DNA of 63,452 nucleotides. Origin: Deltaproteobacteria bacterium. Lineage in GTDB: Bacteria; Desulfobacterota; Desulfarculia; JACQYL01. How positions within the stretch are numbered: position 1 is the first letter of the stretch; every line of letters begins with the position of its first letter. Below are positions 8,151-18,513 of this stretch, piece by piece. The translations under genes were made by a program, and so were the position numbers. The stretch is taken from the NCBI GenBank assembly GCA_016208165.1, contig JACQYL010000117.1:1-63452 (forward strand), given 5' to 3'. The notes below the pieces were generated by a model. That model did no database searches. It worked only from the letters and a program-made list of their open reading frames with translations, and was not told the DNA's origin.

Positions 8151-8977
8151 AAGGCGTCCTCGGAGGAAGATCGGGGGGCGCCTGACAAGCAGGTGAAGGA
8201 CGTTTTATGGCGGCTCGGGAACTTGTGTCAGTGCATTGTTTCCATGTTGAGTGGTTCGGGTTTCAACGATTTCCGAGTTCCGGCGCTTCACGGGTGTGCC
8301 GGTACCACGTGAAGCGAACCATGTACCTCAAAGCGTTACGAAGGAGTTTAAAACTGGCATCTACTGTTTGCTTTTAATATCGTCAATTGGCTGAATTACT
8401 TTAGAATTAGATTAAAAAAATAACCAAATTTGTTGATTTGTAAATTTAACATAAACTTCAAATGGTTACATAACGATCTACCTCAAAAGAATCTTTCGAG
8501 ACCCTTGTTGTATGCATTTCATGACCGGGTTTTTCTAATGTAACCATCTTTCTACAGCCATATATGCCTATTTTATGGCTGTATTACATCCCTTTTATTC
8601 ATCAAATCGTAGCACCATGTTCGTTCTCAAAAAAAGCAGCGCTCGGACGACGGGAAAAAGATTGGGGGATGTGCTCAAGCGTTCCCACTCGAACGTTGGT
8701 CCGACGGATTCGGGGATTTCAGACTTGTGCCGTGATCACTCGAAAGGAGAGGCAACCTAAGCGCCCCGCTGTCAGATGATACATCCGCGTTGTCCCGGAA
8801 GTTCAAATTGCGTGAGACCTTTCGGTCATTCTGCCGAGGGCGGTACGGCAAGGCTCTGGTAATGTGAACGGATTCCAAGGGAAACGTTCCAAAGTTTCCC
8901 GTACTCGAAAGAAATGATGTTCCTTCCGGCAGCTGTCGTTGAAGAATATCTCCCTTTGCGGTCGCCGTTGAAGCCTC
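8151..8977. other. Long non-coding gap with A/T-rich core
   Basis: There is no credible gene between the flagellin promoter and the end of the glycosyltransferase gene. The stretch 8375-8600 is much richer in A and T than its surroundings, with several T and A tracts, and includes the short palindrome AGCCA...TGGCT around 8557-8581. The frames at 8564-8878 look unstructured and are probably chance. A small RNA or regulatory region cannot be excluded. Confidence 0.4.
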
Positions 8978-11900
8978 TCACGGTTGAGATTCCCGCTTGC
9001 CGGCTTGTTTCACCCGCAGGCAAACCTCGAGATTCTGCATAGCTTCAGTGTGGCGGGGATCCAGCACGAGACAGCGCTCAAAGTGATCCCGCGCCCGTTC
9101 GAAGTCCCGCTGTCCCATATACAGGACGCCTAAGTTGTTGAGAGGGTCGGCGGACCCTCCTCCTTCTTTAAGCTCGCGCACGAAAAAACGTTCAGCCAGA
9201 TCGAATCGATGGGCCAGGTAGTAGTTTTCGCCGATTCGGTTAAATATGTGGGGTTCGTCCGGATGGATCTCCGATAACCGAACCAGGGTCTCCGCCGCCT
9301 CTTCATATTGCCCCTTGCCCTCGAGAACCTGCGTCAGGGCCAGAAGCGGTTCGGAAACGTTCGGAAGGAGTTCCACAGCGCGCCGGGCCTCTTTTTCGGC
9401 CCGATCCATCTCCCCTCCCGCAGCAAGAGCCAGGCCCCACAGCGCTCTCGAGATGCCCGATAGCTCCCACCCAACTCGCTGAAGACGGTCGAAGTAAAGC
9501 GACGCTTCCCGGGCCTGACCGAGCTTAATCGTCCATTCTCCGACTTTTTCTACAAAACCATGCTCCGTCGGTTTGGCCAACCGTAACCACCGGAGTTCCC
9601 ATCGGGCCCCGTCCAAATCATCCTTTTCAACCTTGCTGGAGACGTTCTCCAGGCCGCGCTGAGGCATATCTTCCACCGCTCGGCAGATGTTCTCCACCTT
9701 GTCCATGGCTTCCGGTTCGCGGTTCATTTCAAGCAGAATGTTGGCGATGTTCCCCACGACTTGGGTGTCGTTGAGAGTGACGCTGTAAAAAGGACGAATT
9801 TCTCCCAGCCGGAATTTCAGGTACAGGTCATACGCCTTCTCAAGATGGGAAAGAGCCGCATCGTAGTTTCCGGCCTGGAAACGGCAGTAGGCCAGATCCA
9901 CCTGGAGTTCAGGGTGTTCAGGACAGACCTCCAGTCCTTCCTCCAGTACGGGTAATGCCTTTTGCCAATCCCCTTTGACGATATGAAGAAACCCCAAATG
10001 GGGGTACACATCCGCGTAGAACTGGTTGCGGAGGTCTACTCCCCTCTGTTTTGACAGTTGCAGAACTTGATATCCTTCCCGCAGAGCGTCGTCCAAACGC
10101 CCGACGGATCGGTAGGAACTGATCAGGTAATAGTGGGCGTCCAGGTCGTCGGGATTCCGCTGAATCCGTTTCTCCAACAGGGACGCCGTCCGATCGAACT
10201 TTTGCTGTTTCTTTTCCGGAGATATGTCATACCCGTAATGGTGAATCCGGACTTTAGACGCGCCCCCGGCGCCGTAATACCAGAGCTCGTTGTGTACGAT
10301 GCCGCGGTAGTGGAATCCCATGGTGTTGCGGATCAGCCGAATCGAGTTCTGCTCCGCCACCCGTTTCTTACAGTCCAGGTAGTTCAGGACCCTTAAAGTC
10401 ACCACCTGCCTGGAGAGATCTCCCGCTTCCTTGCGCAACTGATCCGCGTCTTCCGGTTCGAGCGACTCATCTCCGTCCATGATCAATATCCACTCTCCTC
10501 GGGCGTAACTCAGCGTAATGTTCCGCATGCCGGAGAAATCGTCAAACCAGGGATGGTGATACACTCGAGCGCCGTAACTCTGGGCGATTTCCACGGTTCG
10601 ATCTTCCGACCCGGTATCCACCACGACGATTTCGTCCACGGCGCCCACAACACTGGCCAAGCATTCCTCGAGATGAGTCTCTTCGTTTTTTACCATCATA
10701 CATAACGAAATCGTGGGGTAGCGTTTCACGCCCCGCTGGGCGTCGAAATAAGCGCGGGCATACTCCGGCTGTTCCGGCGCCGTTCGCATGGCTTTTCCCA
10801 GCCGGTGAAGAGCATCCAGCCTCCGTCCGACCGCCCAGTACAAGCTGCCCAGATTGAACGCGCCCAGAGGGAATTCGGGATGCATCTTTACCAACGTTAA
10901 AAGGTCTTTTTCCGCCTCCCTGAGGTTTCCCGCTTCCCGATGCACCAAGGCCCTGGTCAGGAGCGCATTGGAGGATTCAGGGGCGAGGACCACAGCCGCC
11001 TTTGCATGTTCGAGGGCCTCATTGAATTTCTTCTTCGATTTCAGAAGCTCCGCCAACTGGAGGCGCGCATCCAGTCGGTTCGGCTCCAGCTTGAGCGCCT
11101 TGGAGAAATACTCCAGGGATCGTTCGTTATCGCCCCGCTTCCTTGCAATCACGGCCAGCCCTTCAAATGCGGGAGCCAACAACCCCGCCCGATCGGGGTC
11201 GATGACTTCGCCCTTTTCCACAATCTCCAATACCGACACGAGGCAAGGTTCGGCTGCATCGAACTGGCCGGCGCCCAAGTGTTTAGCCCCCACTTCCAGC
11301 CGTTGCCGGGCCTTGAACAGCGGAACTCCCTGGAGATGGAACTTCACCGGACCCTCCAGGACCTTATCTTCCGTTTCTTCTTTCCGGCGCAAAGCCGCCA
11401 GATTGTTTCGAGCCGGGTCGAAACCAGGATTAAGTCGTAGGGCTGTTTCCAACAAGGACTCGGCCTTGCCGCGTTTCCCGCACTCCAACAGCACCGCCGC
11501 CAATAAGTTCAGAAAGTACGGAGCTCTTTTGGAATCCTCGATCAAATCCTTGATCTCATCTTCCAGGTTTTCCACTCGTCCGGAGCGAATGAGGGCCTCA
11601 GCGTACATGTACACCGCATCCGGGTGGTGATCCCCCATGTTGATGATATAAGGAAACGATTCCGGATGTTCCACATAGGTCTTCCTGCCCTTCAAATAGA
11701 TCGGGTAATACTCCAGGAGATTTTCCCAATCTTTTTTTTCATAGTAATAGCCCAGAAGAATGAACGCGGCGTCCATATTGTTCGGATCCACGTTCAGCAT
11801 TTTGCGGGTCTCTTCAAAGGCGGTTTCCAGATCGTCCAGGTTAAACGCATTCGCCGCAATCAGGTAATGAACGTCCTGATAGATAAGCTGCTTCGGATCT

Positions 11901-12577
11901 TCTCCCATGACCTGATGCGCCTTGAGGGCGGACTCGAGGGACTTGCGGGAATCCTTCCGGCTCGCATGGATCTTGGCGAGCTGATAGTGCGCAAACGCAA
12001 CGTTGTCTCCCTGCTCGATCATTTTTTCGAGCAGCCGCTCGCTCCGTTGGCGCTTCAGCTCCATTTTTTCTTCGTCCAGACCATACCCGTAGTGCAGAAT
12101 GAGAAAAGGAGCCGTACCGATCCGTTCACCCTTGGCGTCGAACTGGTTATGAACGATTCCCCGGTAGCTGAATCCCATATGGTTTCTGAACAGCCGGATC
12201 TGATTGAACGTGCTGCACGGAACGTTGGTTCTACGTACGTTTTCCAATTGAAAACGATAAATGTTGCACAGCGGTTTTTCCAGGAATGCTTTGAGGCTGA
12301 GATCCGCTCTCTGCCGGCGGAACTCATCGTCCGCGTCCAGAATGAGAATGAAATCCCCCGTTACGTAAGACAAGGTAATGTTGCGCATGCCGGAAAAATC
12401 ATCGAACCATTCGTGGTAGTAGATCCGATCCGTGTATTGGCGAGCGATCTCGACCGTCCGGTCCGTGGAGCCGGTATCCACGACCACGATTTCATCTACC
12501 TCGTCCTTTATGCTCTCCAGAGCACGAGGCAGCATCTCTTCTTCATTCTTCACCATCATGCAAGCCGAAATTTTCAT
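8978..12577 (-). CDS. Double GT2 glycosyltransferase with TPR arrays
   Basis: A 1199-residue cytoplasmic protein with the plan GT2-TPR-GT2-TPR. The first GT2 domain (about 1-150) starts ISACMMVKNEEEMLPRALES and has VVVDTGSTDRT and the nucleotide-sugar/metal site ILDADDE. The second, after about residue 610, repeats it (LCMMVKNEETHLEECLASV; VVVDTGSEDRT; LIMDGDES). Both share HxWFDDFSGMRNITLSY, so the halves arose by duplication. Each is followed by tetratricopeptide repeats; the second array runs to the C-terminus. Such SPINDLY-like or GT2-TPR proteins often glycosylate proteins, and the flagellin gene is next door, so flagellin is the likely acceptor. That is inference; LPS or capsule transfer is an alternative. 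GAGAG precedes the ATG. Confidence 0.9.
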   Translation of the reverse strand: MKISACMMVKNEEEMLPRALESIKDEVDEIVVVDTGSTDRTVEIARQYTDRIYYHEWFDDFSGMRNITLSYVTGDFILILDADDEFRRQRADLSLKAFLEKPLCNIYRFQLENVRRTNVPCSTFNQIRLFRNHMGFSYRGIVHNQFDAKGERIGTAPFLILHYGYGLDEEKMELKRQRSERLLEKMIEQGDNVAFAHYQLAKIHASRKDSRKSLESALKAHQVMGEDPKQLIYQDVHYLIAANAFNLDDLETAFEETRKMLNVDPNNMDAAFILLGYYYEKKDWENLLEYYPIYLKGRKTYVEHPESFPYIINMGDHHPDAVYMYAEALIRSGRVENLEDEIKDLIEDSKRAPYFLNLLAAVLLECGKRGKAESLLETALRLNPGFDPARNNLAALRRKEETEDKVLEGPVKFHLQGVPLFKARQRLEVGAKHLGAGQFDAAEPCLVSVLEIVEKGEVIDPDRAGLLAPAFEGLAVIARKRGDNERSLEYFSKALKLEPNRLDARLQLAELLKSKKKFNEALEHAKAAVVLAPESSNALLTRALVHREAGNLREAEKDLLTLVKMHPEFPLGAFNLGSLYWAVGRRLDALHRLGKAMRTAPEQPEYARAYFDAQRGVKRYPTISLCMMVKNEETHLEECLASVVGAVDEIVVVDTGSEDRTVEIAQSYGARVYHHPWFDDFSGMRNITLSYARGEWILIMDGDESLEPEDADQLRKEAGDLSRQVVTLRVLNYLDCKKRVAEQNSIRLIRNTMGFHYRGIVHNELWYYGAGGASKVRIHHYGYDISPEKKQQKFDRTASLLEKRIQRNPDDLDAHYYLISSYRSVGRLDDALREGYQVLQLSKQRGVDLRNQFYADVYPHLGFLHIVKGDWQKALPVLEEGLEVCPEHPELQVDLAYCRFQAGNYDAALSHLEKAYDLYLKFRLGEIRPFYSVTLNDTQVVGNIANILLEMNREPEAMDKVENICRAVEDMPQRGLENVSSKVEKDDLDGARWELRWLRLAKPTEHGFVEKVGEWTIKLGQAREASLYFDRLQRVGWELSGISRALWGLALAAGGEMDRAEKEARRAVELLPNVSEPLLALTQVLEGKGQYEEAAETLVRLSEIHPDEPHIFNRIGENYYLAHRFDLAERFFVRELKEGGGSADPLNNLGVLYMGQRDFERARDHFERCLVLDPRHTEAMQNLEVCLRVKQAGKRESQP

Positions 12578-12644
12578 CGTTCTCTCGCAGGCATTTACTG
12601 TCGTTCAGTTCTTGTTTGTTGGCTTCCAATCTACGATTGTCCGG

Positions 12645-14258
12645 TCATCCGGGCGATTCGTCACGAGATCCCGCCCAAGCCTCCGATTCGATAGCGGTCC
12701 CTTGCCAAGCGGCGGACCAGTTCTTGGGCGGATCATCCAGACGGAAATGGCTTCCCAGACTGGCGGAACGCTTCAACCCGAAAGTGGCCACCCGCTCTAT
12801 GGTGCGGGCCCTTTGGGTGAGAAAATAATACGTTTCCGCATCCACCTTTTCTAGTTGGAACTCGGTTTCCAATTCATCCAGCAATTCGGCGATGCGTTCA
12901 AGGGTTCGGGCCATTTCACGCGGCTCCCGAACCACGCCGATCGCCGCGGCGCAATCGTCGAGCTCGAAGCTAAACCATTCCAGTCTGGTTTTTCCCCCCT
13001 GTCGGGCCTGTATCTTGCCGGACCGGACGGGAGACGATGGCAGCGTTCCTTTGAGGGTTATCGCGCGGCGCGCGGCTTCGACTCCGGCGATGGCTCCGAA
13101 TACCTGGGTGGCCGCCATCATGTTTCCTCCCAGCCGGTCCGCCCCGTGTATGCCCCCGGCCGCTTCACCGGCCGCGAAAAGGCCGGGCAAAGACGTTTCC
13201 GCCCGTTCGTCGATACGAACGCCGCCGTTAAAAGCGTGGGCGAAATGCTCTATTCCGCATCGATATCCTTCCAGGCTCGTTTCCAGGCCGCCTCGATCAA
13301 GCCCGCCGCCTTCCAGCAGTTCCAGAGCCAGAGCCACGTCGATCATTCCCGACACGTCTCTGCAGCTAAAGGGGATGTGGGAGGGTCTCAGACGGATTGC
13401 TTCATCTAGAAGATCGTCCGTCAACCCACATTTGTCCCACACATTGTCGCGTGTCTTGTTTCGGACGGGAATCAAACGATCCAATCGGTAGAGAGGGAAA
13501 AAGGAACCTCGATGCGGCCAAACAGTTCCCAGAACGAACTGGATAAACTCCATATGCACCACTTCGACTCCGGCGTCGTAGGCCAGAGCGTATGCACTTC
13601 CCACCAAGGATGGATGGGCCATAGTCATCCTGAAGGCGCTCGCCCCGCCGCCGCAGGCGAGCACCGTGGAACCCGCCCGAATGCGCCACGGTGAGACCGA
13701 CGCCCTCAACCCTCGAGCTCCGACACACATCCCCTCGGACACTTCGAGTCCCACGGCCTGAAAATCGTCCAATGTCCGGATGGGCCGTCGGCGGATCTGC
13801 TCCAGCATGCATTTGCGGTACTGGTCGGAACTCACCAGCACGAACGCCCGTGCGTAGTTTCCAAAGCACGCTCTCACCCGGACAAAGCCGCCATCGGATT
13901 CTCTGCGAAACCGAACTCCCCATTTCATCAAGTCACGAAGACGCTCGGGGGCGTACGAGGCCAGAATTTCCACCAGAGCCGGATTCGCTTCGCCCAATCC
14001 GGCCTCGAAGCTTTCCCCGTAGTGATCCTCCACCGTGTCGCCGGGCGCCCCGCTATCCCAGGCGGCTTGGATCCCCCAGGAGGACGAGGTCTTTCCGAAT
14101 GTGGAGCCGTAGCGCAGAAACGGTCCTTTGCACGCCAGGATCACCTCCGCTCCCGCGTCGGCGGCCGCGAGGGTCGCTCTGATGCCGGCGGCTCCGGCGC
14201 CGATAACCAGAACATCCGATTCCATGCGTTGGTCGATACTTCTGCGGCGCTCATTCAC
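12645..14258 (-). CDS. FAD-dependent oxidoreductase, L-aspartate oxidase / fumarate reductase flavoprotein type
   Basis: A 537-residue flavoprotein. An N-terminal dinucleotide-binding motif (VLVIGAGAAGIRATLAAADA), a capping domain and the second FAD-contact block GIHGADRLGGNMMAATQVFG place it in the succinate dehydrogenase / aspartate oxidase family. The C-terminal helical part keeps the family signature SLGSHFRLDDPP. The start used is GTG at 14258, with GGAG seven bases before it; an ATG at 14225 is the alternative. A quinolinate role as NadB would be unusual here, because no nadA or nadC is near. It lies in a minus-strand run between a DegT aminotransferase and the GT2-TPR gene, so it may oxidise a sugar or amino-acid intermediate of the island. 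Substrate unknown. Confidence 0.8.
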   Translation of the reverse strand: MNERRRSIDQRMESDVLVIGAGAAGIRATLAAADAGAEVILACKGPFLRYGSTFGKTSSSWGIQAAWDSGAPGDTVEDHYGESFEAGLGEANPALVEILASYAPERLRDLMKWGVRFRRESDGGFVRVRACFGNYARAFVLVSSDQYRKCMLEQIRRRPIRTLDDFQAVGLEVSEGMCVGARGLRASVSPWRIRAGSTVLACGGGASAFRMTMAHPSLVGSAYALAYDAGVEVVHMEFIQFVLGTVWPHRGSFFPLYRLDRLIPVRNKTRDNVWDKCGLTDDLLDEAIRLRPSHIPFSCRDVSGMIDVALALELLEGGGLDRGGLETSLEGYRCGIEHFAHAFNGGVRIDERAETSLPGLFAAGEAAGGIHGADRLGGNMMAATQVFGAIAGVEAARRAITLKGTLPSSPVRSGKIQARQGGKTRLEWFSFELDDCAAAIGVVREPREMARTLERIAELLDELETEFQLEKVDAETYYFLTQRARTIERVATFGLKRSASLGSHFRLDDPPKNWSAAWQGTAIESEAWAGSRDESPG

Positions 14259-14353
14259 GGCGGCACTCCGGCTTCAAGCAGCAATAGCGATATCGCGGCA
14301 ATTTCGATGAAGAACATGGAAGACTGAATCGGTATCCCGGTCAAGCGCGCGCA

Positions 14354-15613
14354 TCAGTACTCCGGAGCCGCCGACGCTTGAGAGATCTTTATCCCTTCTA
14401 TCAATGTGCGTATCACTCTCTCCTGATCCTCCACACTGATTCCGACATACAACGGCAGTGTAATGGAGAGCCGGTCGGCCATATACGATACCGCGAAATC
14501 CTCGTCCCTAAGACCGTATTTCCGCTGGTAATAGCCCAGGGTATGCACGGCGTGGGTTCCCTGACGCACGGAAATACCCTGTCTTTCCATGTACGCCATA
14601 ATGCGGTTTCGCTCCCGGTTCCAAGCGCCGATCCGGTCCCATGCGGGAATCCCGCCGGCTCTCATGTCTGTAGAGTCGGGCAGGTAAAGACACACGTACG
14701 ACTGGTAGGCATGACGGTAACCTGGGGGGGCCCATGGAGGCAGGATTTCGGGAATCCCCTCCAGAAGGTTGTCGTATCGGGCGGCTGCCGCCCTTCTTGC
14801 TTCCAGTATTTGAGGGAGTTTAGACATCTGGGCCACGCCCAGGGCGCCCTGAAGATCCGTCATCCGATAGTTGAAGCCTAAAACGTCGTAAGCGGGAAGA
14901 AGGGATCCACCTTGGCTGAGATGTCTCTCGAGATCCGTCTTGGCCGCCCCGTGATCCCTCAGCCTCCGGATCTTGTCTGCAAGTTCGTCATCGTCCGTGA
15001 CCACCATGCCCCCCTCGCCGGTAGTTATCGACTTCCGGGGATGAAAGCTGAAACAGCCCAGCAACGCCTCGGCGCCGGCGTGATGTTCGTTTCGATAAGC
15101 GCCCAGACCGCAAGCCGCATCCTCGACTACCTTCATCCCATATCGGGACGCAATTTCGTGTATGGTTTCCATATCCGCGCACAGGCCGAAAAGAGACACC
15201 GGCAAGATGCATTTGGGGAGAGCGCCGCCCACCTTGGCCTTTTCTGACGCGAACCTGCCGATCTCTTCCGGGTTCATGTTGAAGGTCCGGGGACCCACGT
15301 CGACGAATACGGGTTTGGCGCCGGTATACTCCACCGCGTTGGCCGTCGCCAGAAACGTAAAGGACGGAACCAGCACCTCGTCTCCCGGTCCGATTCCCGC
15401 CGCCAGCAGAGCCAAATGAAGAGCGGTCGTACAGGATGTAACGGCAATGGCATTGCGAACGCCGGCAAATGTCTTGAACCTGTTCTCGAACTCCGCCACG
15501 TTAGGTCCTTGAACCAGCCACCCGCTCCGCAATACATTCAGGACGGCCTTCTCTTCCTGTTCGTCCATCCAAGGCCGGGTAATAGGAATGGGTGTCGCCA
15601 CGGGTCTATCCAC
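14354..15613 (-). CDS. DegT/DnrJ/EryC1/StrS PLP-dependent sugar aminotransferase
   Basis: A 419-residue fold-type I aminotransferase, likely turning a nucleotide-linked keto-sugar into an amino-sugar in the cytoplasm. Seen: the start ITRPWMDEQEEKAVLNVLRS, the cofactor loop SCTTALHLALLAAG, EDAACGLGAY (Asp for the pyridine nitrogen) and the PLP lysine in SFHPRKSITTGEGG (about Lys194). Length is slightly above the usual 370-390. It starts with GTG at 15613, inside the last codons of the radical SAM gene (8-base overlap), so the two are probably co-translated. It could be the WbpE step missing beside wlbA and wbpD, or it could make a different amino sugar; sequence alone does not decide. Confidence 0.93.
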   Translation of the reverse strand: MDRPVATPIPITRPWMDEQEEKAVLNVLRSGWLVQGPNVAEFENRFKTFAGVRNAIAVTSCTTALHLALLAAGIGPGDEVLVPSFTFLATANAVEYTGAKPVFVDVGPRTFNMNPEEIGRFASEKAKVGGALPKCILPVSLFGLCADMETIHEIASRYGMKVVEDAACGLGAYRNEHHAGAEALLGCFSFHPRKSITTGEGGMVVTDDDELADKIRRLRDHGAAKTDLERHLSQGGSLLPAYDVLGFNYRMTDLQGALGVAQMSKLPQILEARRAAAARYDNLLEGIPEILPPWAPPGYRHAYQSYVCLYLPDSTDMRAGGIPAWDRIGAWNRERNRIMAYMERQGISVRQGTHAVHTLGYYQRKYGLRDEDFAVSYMADRLSITLPLYVGISVEDQERVIRTLIEGIKISQASAAPEY

Positions 15614-16574
15614 GTTCAGTCATCCTTTCAAAAAGCTCCCCGACTTTCCTTTCCGGTTCGGAGAACGTCCTCCAATGGTCGCAGCCGGAACACGGCTGGT
15701 CCAGCCCATCTCCGTTATCGATATGGGCCTTTCGAACCCGCCGGTAGGCGTCTCCGCGCCAGATCCGCTCCATGGACTCGACGTTCACATCGCCCAGCGG
15801 ACGAATCCGATCCCAGTCATGGTTGCATAGCGCAACCCGGCCGTTCCAATAGATCACCATATCTCTGAACGGCTTAAAGCAGGGGGTTCTGGTTTCGCAG
15901 GACTCGCTCCCTGACTCCTTTTTCAATGAGCCGAACCGACCGTCCCGTGAGTGCTGTTCGTATACTCGGACCCGATCCACGCGGTTACTCCAGTACGCAA
16001 CGAAATCTTCCACTCCGGACGCTGTATTTTCCGTTCGCACCACCGACACCTGGATCTCGGGTTTATCGATCTTCCTTCTCTTTTTCAGATCGCAAAAAAC
16101 CTCGATGTTTCTTAGTACGACTTCCAACTCGGCGCCTCTTCGTACCGTTCGATAGATGTCGGGATCGATGGAGTCCAGGCTGAACGATACAAAATCCAAC
16201 TCGAGATCCAAAAGGGCGCGAGCCGCTTTCTCGCTCATAAGCGTGGCGTTGGTGGCGAACTGAATGGGTCCGATTCCCCGCTCTTTGGCGTATCCGAGCA
16301 TCTCGATCCACCTTGGATGAAGCAACGTCTCCCCTCTAAAGAAGGGCACCAGCGCCGTGCGACCGAAGGAAACCATTTCGTCCACGATCTTCCTGAACAG
16401 TGCAACTTCCATGTAACCTTTGGAGCCGGTCATGTGTTCGCGGGGACACATGACACACTCGAGATTACAGTGGTTGGTCAATTCCACGGTGATGCGATCC
16501 GGAAAATGCAGAGCTTGGATCTCGAGGTTAAGACGGCTGTTCGTTTCAATTTCCCTGACGTTGTTCCGTTTCAA
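15606..16574 (-). CDS. Radical SAM/SPASM-type protein
   Basis: About 322 residues. The radical SAM cluster motif is NHCNLECVMC (CxxxCxxC), followed by an SFSLDSIDP block. The C-terminal part has a cysteine series (PCFKPF, ALCNHDW, CSGCDHW) matching an auxiliary-cluster SPASM or twitch domain. Such enzymes modify peptides or sugars with S-adenosylmethionine and reductant. The usual frame opens at 16589, but GGAG followed by six bases and TTG at 16574 marks a better start. The gene overlaps the end of the asparagine-synthase-like gene by 29 bases and the aminotransferase by 8, so the three form a coupled unit. The modified substrate is unknown. Confidence 0.88.
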   Translation of the reverse strand: MKRNNVREIETNSRLNLEIQALHFPDRITVELTNHCNLECVMCPREHMTGSKGYMEVALFRKIVDEMVSFGRTALVPFFRGETLLHPRWIEMLGYAKERGIGPIQFATNATLMSEKAARALLDLELDFVSFSLDSIDPDIYRTVRRGAELEVVLRNIEVFCDLKKRRKIDKPEIQVSVVRTENTASGVEDFVAYWSNRVDRVRVYEQHSRDGRFGSLKKESGSESCETRTPCFKPFRDMVIYWNGRVALCNHDWDRIRPLGDVNVESMERIWRGDAYRRVRKAHIDNGDGLDQPCSGCDHWRTFSEPERKVGELFERMTERG

Positions 16575-18513
16575 TGTGTTCTCCGTCAATAAAGATCCGG
16601 TTCCACCATTCGAAGCTGAGCAGCGACCAGATCAGGAGCCGATGGTTGGCTTTGCCCCGCAGATGCTCATCGAGGGTCGTTTCGATGTATTCCTTGTTGA
16701 AATAACCCCTGTCCAGACTCCGATCAGAAAGGATAAGATTTCGTATGAACTGTACGAGTTGTTGCATGTACCAGGATTGGTCCGGAGCGCTGAATCCCTG
16801 TTTGCGGTTTTCTATGATCTCTTTGGGAAGAATCCCCTCCATGCCTTTCCGCAGCAAGTATTTCCCGGAAAGGTTGATGTCTGTTCTGGCGGACTCGATC
16901 CAAGAATCGTTCAAAAGATATTTGCAGGGGATTTTTGTCGTGAAATCCACCAACTCGTTGTCCAGGAACGGCACTCGTGATTCCAGGGAATGAGCCATGC
17001 TCAGTTTGTCTTCCACGACCAGAATTCCGTGCAAGAACGTTTTCGCGTCAAATCGAAGCGCCTTTTTAATATAATTGTCGTTCGATGAGCCATTGATGGC
17101 CCGCCGGAGCGTATCGAGGGAAGAATACCCGCCGATCTTGCGAAGGGCTTGGGCGGAAAAGAATTTCTGTTTGTCTCTGTCTTTAACAAGTCTCGACCAG
17201 TAGTCGTACGTTACCTGTTCGAACTCCTCAGGGGATGCGCATTCCCTGACCAATTTGTATCGCCAGGGATACCCCGCCAAGGTTTCGTCTCCACCCGCTC
17301 CAGCAAGCACCACTTTTACGAATTTGCCGGCCAATCGGGAAAGGAAGAAATGCGGATAGGACATGCCCACCCGCAGGTCTTCCATGTGCCAGATCACTTT
17401 CGGCAGAGCCCACTCCAAGTCGCCGGCGTGGATGACCATCTGATAGTGTTCCGTACCCAATTCCCTGGAGATCAGTTCGGCCTTGTCTCGTTCATCGAAG
17501 AAGTTTTCGATGCTCACCGCAGTAGCTACGTCAAAACCTCCGGTAAACGTCATCATACGTGGAATGTTTTTTGACGCGAAAGCTACGATACTCCCTGAAT
17601 CCAGACCTCCACTCAGATAGCTCCCGACCGGCACGTCGGCCACCAACTGGCGGCGCATGACCTCGGCAAAGCATTCCCTGAACAGCCCGACATAGGCTTT
17701 TTCATCCCCTTCGTTCCGCTCTTCGAAACAGAAATCCCAATACCGGTTTTTGACGATTTGTCCCCTCTGGACAACCAGATAGCACCCCGGTTCCAAGATC
17801 TTGATTCCTTTGAACAAGGTGGTTTCGCCGAAGGTGTTCTGAAAGGTGAAATAATCGTTGAGAGCCTCATAGTCCGTCTGTGCCTCCACTCCCTCCACTT
17901 GCAGCAACGCTTTGATTTCGGAGGCAAAACTGAGAATCCCGTTGACCACCGTATAATACAGGGGTTTGATGCCGTAGCGATCCCGGGCCAGAAGGAGCCG
18001 GTTCTTTCGACCGTCCCAGAGTGCAAAAGCGAACATGCCGTTCAGGCGCCCGATCGCTTCTTCTCCGTACTCTTCGTACAAATGAATAATGACTTCCGTG
18101 TCCGAATTGGAAAAGAAACGATGTCCTTTGCCCAGCAATTCCCTTCGCAGATCTTTGAAGTTGTAGATCTCCCCGTTGTAGGTGACCCAGATGCCGTTGG
18201 CGCGGCTGGACATGGGCTGGTGGCCTCCGGCAGTAAGATCGATGATCGATAACCTGCGGTGCCCCAATGCGAGATTGAAATCACCATTGCCTTCAAAGGC
18301 CGAGCGCCAGCTCTCGCGGGAGGAAAGGTCGGGCATGTCCGGACCCTTTTCAACCCAGTAGCCCTCTTCTCTGTAGGGTTCGTTCTCCACATGAAAGAAG
18401 ACGTACCCTTCGTCGTCGGGTCCCCGGTGCTCCATAACGTCGCACATTTTCTTCAGGCAATAGGAGGGGACGGGCTCACTCTGCAAGTGGTACATGCCGG
18501 CAATCGCGCACAT
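16546..18513 (-). CDS. Asparagine-synthase-like glutamine amidotransferase
   Basis: A 655-residue two-domain enzyme of the AsnB family. The Ntn glutaminase domain begins MCAIAGMY with the nucleophile at Cys2, and has MEHRGPDDEG, LGHRRLSIIDL and NGEIYN. The synthetase domain has the PP-loop SYLSGGLDSGSIVAF (SGGxDS), a GGDE motif and the EDKLSMAHSLESRVPFLDN block. AsnB-family proteins in glycan loci amidate uronic acids instead of aspartate (as proposed for WbpS of Pseudomonas aeruginosa), which would fit a locus making a diacetamido-uronic acid. That role is inference; plain asparagine synthesis is the alternative. Residues 50-80 hold an extra loop (EEGYWVEKGPDMPDLSSRE). TTGGAG precedes the ATG. 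Confidence 0.92.
   Translation of the reverse strand: MCAIAGMYHLQSEPVPSYCLKKMCDVMEHRGPDDEGYVFFHVENEPYREEGYWVEKGPDMPDLSSRESWRSAFEGNGDFNLALGHRRLSIIDLTAGGHQPMSSRANGIWVTYNGEIYNFKDLRRELLGKGHRFFSNSDTEVIIHLYEEYGEEAIGRLNGMFAFALWDGRKNRLLLARDRYGIKPLYYTVVNGILSFASEIKALLQVEGVEAQTDYEALNDYFTFQNTFGETTLFKGIKILEPGCYLVVQRGQIVKNRYWDFCFEERNEGDEKAYVGLFRECFAEVMRRQLVADVPVGSYLSGGLDSGSIVAFASKNIPRMMTFTGGFDVATAVSIENFFDERDKAELISRELGTEHYQMVIHAGDLEWALPKVIWHMEDLRVGMSYPHFFLSRLAGKFVKVVLAGAGGDETLAGYPWRYKLVRECASPEEFEQVTYDYWSRLVKDRDKQKFFSAQALRKIGGYSSLDTLRRAINGSSNDNYIKKALRFDAKTFLHGILVVEDKLSMAHSLESRVPFLDNELVDFTTKIPCKYLLNDSWIESARTDINLSGKYLLRKGMEGILPKEIIENRKQGFSAPDQSWYMQQLVQFIRNLILSDRSLDRGYFNKEYIETTLDEHLRGKANHRLLIWSLLSFEWWNRIFIDGEHIETEQRQGN

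Noticed and set aside
13402-13923. 173-codon frame within the FAD oxidoreductase gene
   Set aside because: Same strand, other frame, overlapped fully by a gene with clear FAD motifs.
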